Shown here piece after piece: positions 57,349 through 64,000 of a stretch of DNA of 64,000 nt. The stretch covers positions 1,922,001-1,986,000 of the forward strand of contig JAPEUQ010000007.1 of assembly GCA_027946365.1 (NCBI GenBank). Reading direction: 5' to 3'. The position numbers and the translations under genes are program-made. This stretch comes from Kalmusia sp. IMI 367209. Lineage: Eukaryota > Ascomycota > Dothideomycetes > Pleosporales > Didymosphaeriaceae. The notes under the pieces were generated by a model. That model saw only the letters and a list, made by a program, of their open reading frames with translations, searched no databases and was not told the origin of the DNA. Position 1 is the first letter of the stretch. Each line of letters opens with the position of its first letter.

Positions 57349-59071
57349 GCTAGGTTTTATATGAGCTTGTACCCCGCTACTTCGTCAATTGCACATGATG
57401 CGAATATGTATCTCGAGAAACGTAACCTCCACAGCATATCAAGAATATGTTCCATGAGCATTGCTTAAAAGTTAAAAAACATATGACAGTCTATTTGATA
57501 TACGTATCACTATTCCTCAAGATCGAACTTTATGACAAGGTTATATGTAAGCTCGCAGTTACACAAACTTTCGTTTTCAAAAACAAAAAAAAGGGAAAAG
57601 AACGTTCATAGACTCTACGCACAAAATTGAGTAGACAACCTCAGATATTTCTTGAATCTATGCATGATCTCTGTAAACTAAATGTGTCAAAGCCACACGA
57701 ACTATCTAATATCCCTTACGAGAACCTTACTGCCTGCTAAAGGACCTGCAAGCATATGTCGTGGAACTAACAAAGCGAGTATAGAAGGCACACACCATCT
57801 TTGGCATAATGACAACGAGTATGACATAATGCTCGCACGATACAAAATTCATTAATGACCCTGCACCGAACATGAGCCATAGTGGCCTAAAGTTGCAACT
57901 GTGGTCCGTGTTTGTCTCAACAAGGCGAGTGTTATAGTTTCCTTTTTTGATAACCGATAACAATTCAAACATTGGAAAAGAATTGTTTCGCAAATTGAGG
58001 CCTTCATCCCTTTGGAGATGAGGCTAGATTGTACACGGGTATTTTGTCGACTTTGTTAACTAACAACCAGTATTTCATCACAGCAAAGCAAAAATTGCAA
58101 TAATGATAGCAATCGTCCAAATATTTATCTTGGACTATATCTAACCCACAAGCCCGACTCATGCCTACGATAGTCGTGGGCTTAGATTACATGGAAAATT
58201 TATTTCCTTAGTAGTCACGGATTCTCAAATGATTTTTCTTTTTTTTTTCTGTATATTTGGTACTATTTTCCAACCTCTAATCCAAAGCACATAATATGTA
58301 TGACCAGAGATCATGATCACTCAGTCCTGGGAGGCTATTCATATGTGAGTTCATACAAGCTTCATCTGAGATGGTAAGACTGGATATTATATGTTGATTA
58401 CAGCTTAGACTCGAAGAAAAGCTGCCGTCGTAAAGCAGTGACCTCAATACCGGCGTTCTCATTAATAAAATATGTTTTGATCTATGCTGCAACTATGAAG
58501 ATGGTCACGAGACCTTATATATGTACGTACGTATCTGTTATAGCGGGCTTTTAAAGCTCTTCGGTTTGATCTTGTGCGATTTCTACATCACGTACAGGTA
58601 TCCGGTTATGGATCACGAAGGCCGAATAAACGCAACTCATATTGGGCCTACCACTGCCCACATATATCTCATATCTTGGAGTAACTTGCTTGATGGTTCG
58701 CTGATTTGTTGTTAGATGTTTGGAGCGGGTTACTTCGGTAGCGACTCAGGTACCTTGACTACCCTTCACCGCCGCAGCTTTGACAAACCGTCACCATTCA
58801 CCATTCACCGTTCACCCTTAACCGAACAATATGCTCGTGAGTCACTCTGTCGTCACTCGAAGGGGAGCAAGGCAGCACCTGCCAAGCCGCAACTATGTTT
58901 CCGCTGTATATACGCACCAGCTTCCACTTTCTCGTACCACAACCACACCTTGCCGAGTCGACCACACCTTTCCACTTTCGGCTCAAGCGCCAATAAACAC
59001 CATAGCAATCAAGATGTTTTCCCTTACCGGCACCTTCGCTCCCCTGTAAGCCTCGTCCTCGCCCCTCCATC
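57349..59071. other. AT-rich intergenic stretch
   Basis: 1.7 kb, clearly AT-richer than the surroundings, with A and T runs near 57585-57593 and 58238-58248. No protein or RNA gene recognised. A short tandem of CCATTCA-like units lies at about 58791-58812. The right end is the 5' region of the following gene. Confidence 0.45.
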
Positions 59072-59880
59072 ATGAGCGATGCCGAGTACAAGAACAAGTA
59101 CGAGGCAGTAGTCTTGTGCCTGAGCAAGTGGGTCACATACGGGCCCAAGCTAAAGAAGGACTACGACGATATGCTCTCAGCCATGGAAAACTTCAAGCCG
59201 CACAAGAAGCGCATATCTTTTGAGACACCCAAGAAGGAACAGGGCTTGAAGCGCCTGGCCGAGGACCAAGAATTCGAGGTCGAAGTGGCGCGTCAAGTTC
59301 CCTCTAAACGTGCCATCAAGAGGCTCAAGAGGGGCATCACGACCGAAGTCAGCGCTGATATGGTGATGACTGAAGCCCCAACAGCACCTACACCACTCGT
59401 GTCTGCTTTACGGCAGCCGAACCTTGGACCCAATTTTCTCGCCTCCTTCAACAAGGGCGCAGCAGCAGTATCCACACCAGCGCCGCTTTCACCTCCATCC
59501 AAAAAGCACAAAGGAGCAAACTACGAGTCTTGCAAGCGCTCTAAGCGCCAGGATTGCGGGTCAACAGCACTTAACCAGATAATACAGAACGTGAGTGAGA
59601 TACTGAAAGTCTTTAATTTATCGCTGAAGTTGAAGCTAATCATGACCTGCAGCCACAACCGCCTCTCATCCAAGTCATCAGGTCGATGGCTAGACAGAAA
59701 GCCTCGCAGGCACGTCGACGCCTCCATCTCTTCCAATCATATGTGTCTTCTGGCCTCTTAGCAGCCTTCGAAGGCTGGCACATCCGAGAAGAAGATCCTC
59801 CCGGTCGTGAATGTTATTGGAACCAGTACGACTCTCCCGCTTCACCGTACGGTGACCAAAACCAGACAGGCAGGATATGA
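59072..59880 (+). CDS. Hypothetical basic protein, 248 aa
   Basis: Exons 59072-59590 and 59653-59880 join in frame across a 62-nt intron (GTGAGT...CTGCAG). Starts MSDAEYKNKYEAVVLCLSKW. It has many Lys/Arg clusters (PHKKRIS, PSKRAIKRLKR, PSKKHKG, CKRSKRQ) that would serve as nuclear localisation signals, a Pro/Ala/Thr-rich middle and an Arg/Gln-rich helical segment near the C-terminus (ARQKASQARRRLHLFQSY). No known domain. I infer a nuclear protein, perhaps nucleic-acid or chromatin-associated, but do not assign a function. The clean splice and open frame support a real gene. Confidence 0.6.
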
Positions 59881-60450
59881 GGCCCATATCCAGAGTCAGA
59901 CGGAGAGTCGCATCCGTAAATATGCCACCCCTCTATAGCAAAGTGCTTTCCCATAAGCCCACCAATGCGGTGGCATCCTGGAGTTATTTCCTCATCATGT
60001 CTTCCCCTCAAATCAGCTCCGCTCTCAACGCGCAATAACAAGAACTATTACTCTCATTGAGGGTAACGTTCAACGTTAAAGCGATACGTACGTAGAGACT
60101 GCGGGGAAGGAGAGGTCGAGGATGGAAATACTGTAGGTTTGAGTGGATGGGAGGTGGCGAGAAAAGGGTGAAAGGATCATAGAAGAGGATGTTGGGCGGC
60201 TTGGTGATAGTGAACATGGTCTCTGGGATTACGTGGTGGTGGTTTGGGTGCTCGAGCTGTTTATGCATGCTTTTAGCCAGCGCAGCTTTTTGATTGAACA
60301 GAATTCTAGCATTTCGAGGACAGTACGACGAAATATGCTCTTAAAAATGTTCATGTTGATGAACCTCCTTCACCTCGCCAATGTTATCAATAGTAGTAAT
60401 CCAAACCGTCGCTATGCTAAAATGCAGGTATGCAAGGGTATCCGCAATAT
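59881..60450. other. 3' region between convergent genes
   Basis: 570 bp between the hypothetical gene and the MOT1-like gene. No gene seen; open frames crossing into 60451-61072 on the plus strand are shadows of the transporter. Confidence 0.5.
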
Positions 60451-61907
60451 TCAAGCAATTCTATCCGACTCTTCATGCACAAGCAATCCTGTGCTCTCCT
60501 CATGTCTATGGCTATTCCTTCTCCAAAAAGGCATTCCCTGGCGGCGCTCCCTCCACTCTTCTATCCTTCCAGCAGCCTTAAACCCCCAATGCCACACCAA
60601 TCCAGCGATGAAGCCCACAGCATCATTCCTAAACGCTAGAAGAGTCGCAACCGTCACCAGCATCACCATAAACCTCTCTTTCCTTTCGCTTTCTCCAAGC
60701 TCTTTTAGTCTCTTCCCATCCCACGCGTCGTTACGATCCAGTACTCGCAGATCCCGAGCATCAGTGTTGACACTCTCACCGACTTTAGCAAGCTCGACAC
60801 CAGCCGCGAGTATCAAGACGCCGAGGAGCGAGTTGGGAATCCCCGAGAGGACATTGACAATGGGAACAGGTTCGAAGAAGGCGATGATGCCGAGAGCGAA
60901 CTTGAGGGACCCCAGGAAGATAATGCTGGAGCCGCTCCGTGCACCGAACCGGTACTGGCCGGCTAATCCTCCCGAGCCGTGGCAAGTTGGCATACCACCG
61001 AACCAGCATGCTACGAGATTGATAGCAGCCACAGAGAGACCGAGCTCGGTCACCGTTGGAGCAGCCGGGTAGGGCGGCGAGGGCAATAAGTCGGACGCTA
61101 GAGCCGATGCAGCGATAACTGAGTTGAGGAGTGTGAGAGGCAGTTGACCGAGAGAAGCTGTTGTGGTGGCTTTCCAAAAATCTTGGCCGGACGGGTGAAG
61201 TACTGGTATGTCGATTACAGCTGGGGTGGAGGTATCACTGCTTGGGGATAGAAGGGAAAAGACGATCCCTACGGTAAAGATGACCAAGGTGTAGGGTAGT
61301 CTCGGGTATGCGAACGTGAGGAGCAGGAGGAGCACAGCTGCGATGGCCCACAGGAGATTGTCGCCCCACCATGGGCTTGTCCAGCTCAGCGGTACAAGCA
61401 TCTTTGTCCCTGCACTTATGCATAGGGATAGGCCGGCACCAACTTGGATCCCCTTGACTACAGGCACCGGAGTGACTCTATTCGCATAATTGATTGAACC
61501 AGTAACGCTCAAGAAGGCAACCAAGGATGCGACCTATTTGATTAGCATGTATGCAAGGATCATGTTACCCTCGTGTCGTGGGGTCTACCTACCACTATGC
61601 CAGCCGCGGCATTCTCCTCGAGCGTGAATTTCCGCGCGATGGCTACTGCTGCAATCGCTTTCATAGGCTGCACGGGCAGCGGGATTCCGAACGCGACACC
61701 CGTCAATATGTTCGCAGCTCCTGTGAAGAGGAGCGTCGCTGGAAGAGAAATGGACCTCGTGACCACTAGAGCTGTCATAAGCGGTAGGAGAGTCCCTAGG
61801 TCTCCGAGCGAGCCGGAGAGTTCTGCGAGAGGTGCCGATCTAAAAGTATCGACATTGTGTCTATGTATCTTGCGAAGATGGGGGAGCGGGTTGCCGATCG
61901 AAACCAT
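60451..61907 (-). CDS. MOT1: Molybdate transporter, MOT1-like (MFS_MOT1/SulP-related), 465 aa
   Basis: Exons 61907-61593 and 61533-60451 join in frame. The start ATG 61907 leads into APLAELSGSLGDLGTLLPLM, the diagnostic first membrane segment. Next come PLPVQPMKAIAAVAIA and later FGGMPTCHGSGGLAGQYRFGARSGSS, the two signature loops of the MOT1 family of molybdate permeases (relatives of SulP sulfate carriers without the STAS domain). About ten hydrophobic segments are present. The C-terminus is a short charged tail. Role: high-affinity molybdate uptake, needed for molybdenum cofactor of nitrate reductase and related enzymes, at the plasma or an inner membrane. No neighbouring molybdenum gene. 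Confidence 0.93.
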
Positions 61908-62820
61908 GATGAGACTGACGGCGATGGTAGGCTGTTACCAGCAGTCTCACCAAACAGGAACGATGCGGAATGGATGAAATGAGAAATGTTGGTCTAGGAG
62001 CGGAGGATCATGGTAGTGAGTAAGGTGCCAAAGGTGGGATGGGGTTGGAGCAGGCCGGTGAGGGATTAGCTCTCCTGCCACGCGTGCACGTCACGAGCTA
62101 GTGTCTGCCCACGTGTCTCGGCTAGCTAAGCACGGCGTAAACTGCGATAGGGATAGTGCATGGCTGTAGTGGTGTCGGGCGGGCAGACGTGAGGGGTGAA
62201 TGTTAGCGCTGTGATCGATGCAAAAGCGTGCGCTGCCTGTTAGGGTAATTTCATTGCAGAGGGTGGCCGGTCTTGCTGCCTACCCGAATGGCCATTCTCA
62301 ACGCATGGGAAAGTCGCCGAAATTAGAATGGTTCGCTTACGCTCGCTCTTCAGTCTGACTGAACGATAGCGGAAGGGTTCACGACACCCGTCGAATAAGA
62401 GAGAACGGCTGTGAGGCGCTCTTCATAGCCACATGGTGCCGATGCTTAAAGAAGTAGCGCACTACGTATGGTGTTTTGGAAGAACCGGGGCGGGGGGTCG
62501 CACGTGCATCTCTACATGAGCGTGTGAATATCTTGTTTGACTGTTCTGGCTTCTAGAACGATAGCGTGGAAACTAGGAGCGCTTGTCTAAACATGGTCAA
62601 AGGGCTTTGTGCTAAAGCCGGGCCGATTCTTCTTTGACCTGGGCCAGCTTAAAAACGCCGGATACCCAACTACCCACAAGCTTGATGGGCAGTGAACTCG
62701 TCTTCACATCTTCTGGTCTTATCCACTGATCTTAACTTGATCTCTTTTGAATAGACTACGCCGCTAACACGTCTGTTTGTTCTCAACAACTGTTTTTTTG
62801 GTCAGCTCTTGAAGTCTCAC
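61908..62820. promoter_or_regulatory. Divergent promoter region between MOT1-like and APH-like genes
   Basis: 913 bp with both 5' ends. No open frame with family likeness. A T7 run lies near 62792-62798 just before the APH-like gene. Confidence 0.45.
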
Positions 62821-64000
62821 ATGGCGTTTGAACTACCCAAGGCCGAGCAGATCCCTTTGCATAGCATACCCACGCCGAGCGACGCGCTCAAAGCATTCTA
62901 TGGCGAAACTGGGTATGTTGCGTGCCACATGCTAAAGGAGGACCTAGAAAGTATGGACAAGCCCATGTGGGAACTCTCAAATGAAGCCGTCGACATGAGT
63001 CTTTTCCCATATCGGGTTGAAGGTCCCTGTGAACCACCAATTCCCACCCCCGCAGAAATAGCCGCGGCAAGGCCGAAAAAGAAACTTGGAGATAAAAATG
63101 TTTGGCGCGTAGGGCCATACATGGTAAAGGTGTCGCCTAAAATCACCCCGCTGAAGGTACACTCTCTAGGCTTGCAATTTTGCATTATTTAATTGACACA
63201 ACGTCAGGAGGCAGAAAATCTCCTTTACTTGGCAAGAGAGTCGACTGTCAGAGTTCCTAGGGTATATGCAGCATTCGCAAGCAAAGAAACCGATGTGTTT
63301 CAGGCCAACGCTCAACGGCCAGATTTCAAAGAAGGCGATGAGAATCTCGAATCCTATTATCTGATCATGGAGTATATTGACGGGGTAATGGTTGATAGTT
63401 TGGCTGAGGAGCTGGAAGATAGACCAAGACTTATAGTAGAGATTGGAAAGAAAATTGGGGAGCAGGTGCGACACCTCCGCTCTGTAGAACCTGAGGATCC
63501 TAAACATTTCGGTCGCATCGGAGGTAGAGCATATGTACACATGGCACCATTCGACCATGCTCCAGCCCCAGACTTCAGTTATGGTCCGTTTAAGAGCTAT
63601 GAAGAGTGTGTCAAAAGAATTATCCATTCGGGCAAATTGAATAGCGCCATGGGCCACAACGACTCAGAATTCACACCGCTGGACAAAGCTCTATTTCGTG
63701 ACGCTCCATCAGCCTTTCTTGATTACCCAGGACCAAGTGATCGCCGTCCTGTGTTATCCCACATGGATCTCCAACTCACCAATGTAATGGTAAAGTTGAT
63801 TCGCGACAAGAAGGGGGAAGCTATTAGTGTGGAAGAGGTTGTGATAGTTGATTGGGAAACACTATGTTGGATGCCTTCTTGGTTCGAGGCTGGAGCCATT
63901 TGTTATCTGCGTACTAACGGTCAGCACCTTGAATTTCATCGTCTCATTGGTGGATCGATATTGGAACAAATGGGTGAAACAAGCATGGTGCCGGTTGCAT
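62821..64000 (+). CDS. Aminoglycoside-phosphotransferase-like (APH) kinase family protein, partial
   Basis: Exon 1 (62821-63156) and exon 2 (from 63208) join in frame; the frame is still open at the window end, so the C-terminus is missing. The pattern is that of fungal APH/choline-kinase-like proteins: WRVGPYMVKVSP (lysine of the ATP site), EAENLLYLARESTVRVPRVYAAF, YYLIMEYIDGVMVD (hinge), VLSHMDLQLTNVMV (catalytic HxDLxxxN) and VVIVDWETLCWMPSWFEAG (DWE metal-binding motif). All catalytic residues are present. These proteins phosphorylate small molecules; the large fungal groups mostly have unknown substrates and are not evidence of drug resistance. 376 residues are visible. Confidence 0.88.

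Noticed and set aside
60143..61072. 309-codon open frame on the plus strand
   Set aside because: It lies mostly antisense to the MOT1-like exon, and its sequence has no family character; it is a shadow of the transporter.

Overview
The window looks like nuclear DNA of a filamentous ascomycete (Pezizomycotina, probably Dothideomycetes; the class is inferred from gene content only). Support: small GT-AG introns of roughly 45-95 nt with CTAAC/CTGAC-type branch sites, compact genes on both strands, and typical fungal families. These include a SAPS-domain phosphatase regulator, RACK1/CpcB, an MGR3-like TPR protein, a Fungal_trans_2-type regulator, HET-domain debris, and secreted esterase, GH43 and BBE-like enzymes.

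Layout. 0.2-4.0 kb: a flavin monooxygenase and an MFS permease, transcribed divergently. 4.0-9.3 kb: a gene-free stretch. 9.3-15.8 kb: a poly-Q transcription-factor-like protein, a GNAT acetyltransferase, an FAD monooxygenase and a small mitochondrial-type protein. 16-20.5 kb: a SIT4/PP6-associated protein and, divergently, ESCRT-III VPS60. 20.9-31 kb: a degenerate, accessory-looking block with a frameshifted kinase-like gene, a secreted carboxylesterase and the remains of a HET-domain gene. 31.4-39.1 kb: an MGR3-like gene and a SRAP/HMCES gene sharing a promoter, then a 1069-residue isochorismatase-AlkB-GST fusion. 39.9-44.6 kb: a secreted GH43 enzyme and a secreted FAD oxidase. 45.4-53.0 kb: a housekeeping block with an NDUFAF2-like complex I assembly factor, a CH-domain/calponin-repeat protein, U1 snRNP C, an NmrA-like oxidoreductase and RACK1. 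53.3-64 kb: a broken dienoyl-CoA isomerase, a frameshifted secreted intradiol dioxygenase, a hypothetical protein, a MOT1-like molybdate transporter, and an APH-like kinase cut by the window end.

Most notable: (1) the third intron of the RACK1 gene carries a C/D-box snoRNA that matches U24, the same host arrangement as yeast ASC1/snR24; (2) three genes carry frameshifts that nearly all fit one extra base in a homopolymer, so assembly error and pseudogene decay must be told apart; (3) the isochorismatase part of the triple-domain protein lacks the expected catalytic Cys and Lys, while its AlkB iron ligands are intact; (4) the U1-C first exon cannot be joined in frame by a canonical splice site; (5) the HET relic has stops at conserved Trp and Gln codons, as expected from RIP-type C-to-T change.

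Exon boundaries below were worked out by hand from splice motifs, reading phase and family similarity. No database search was run.
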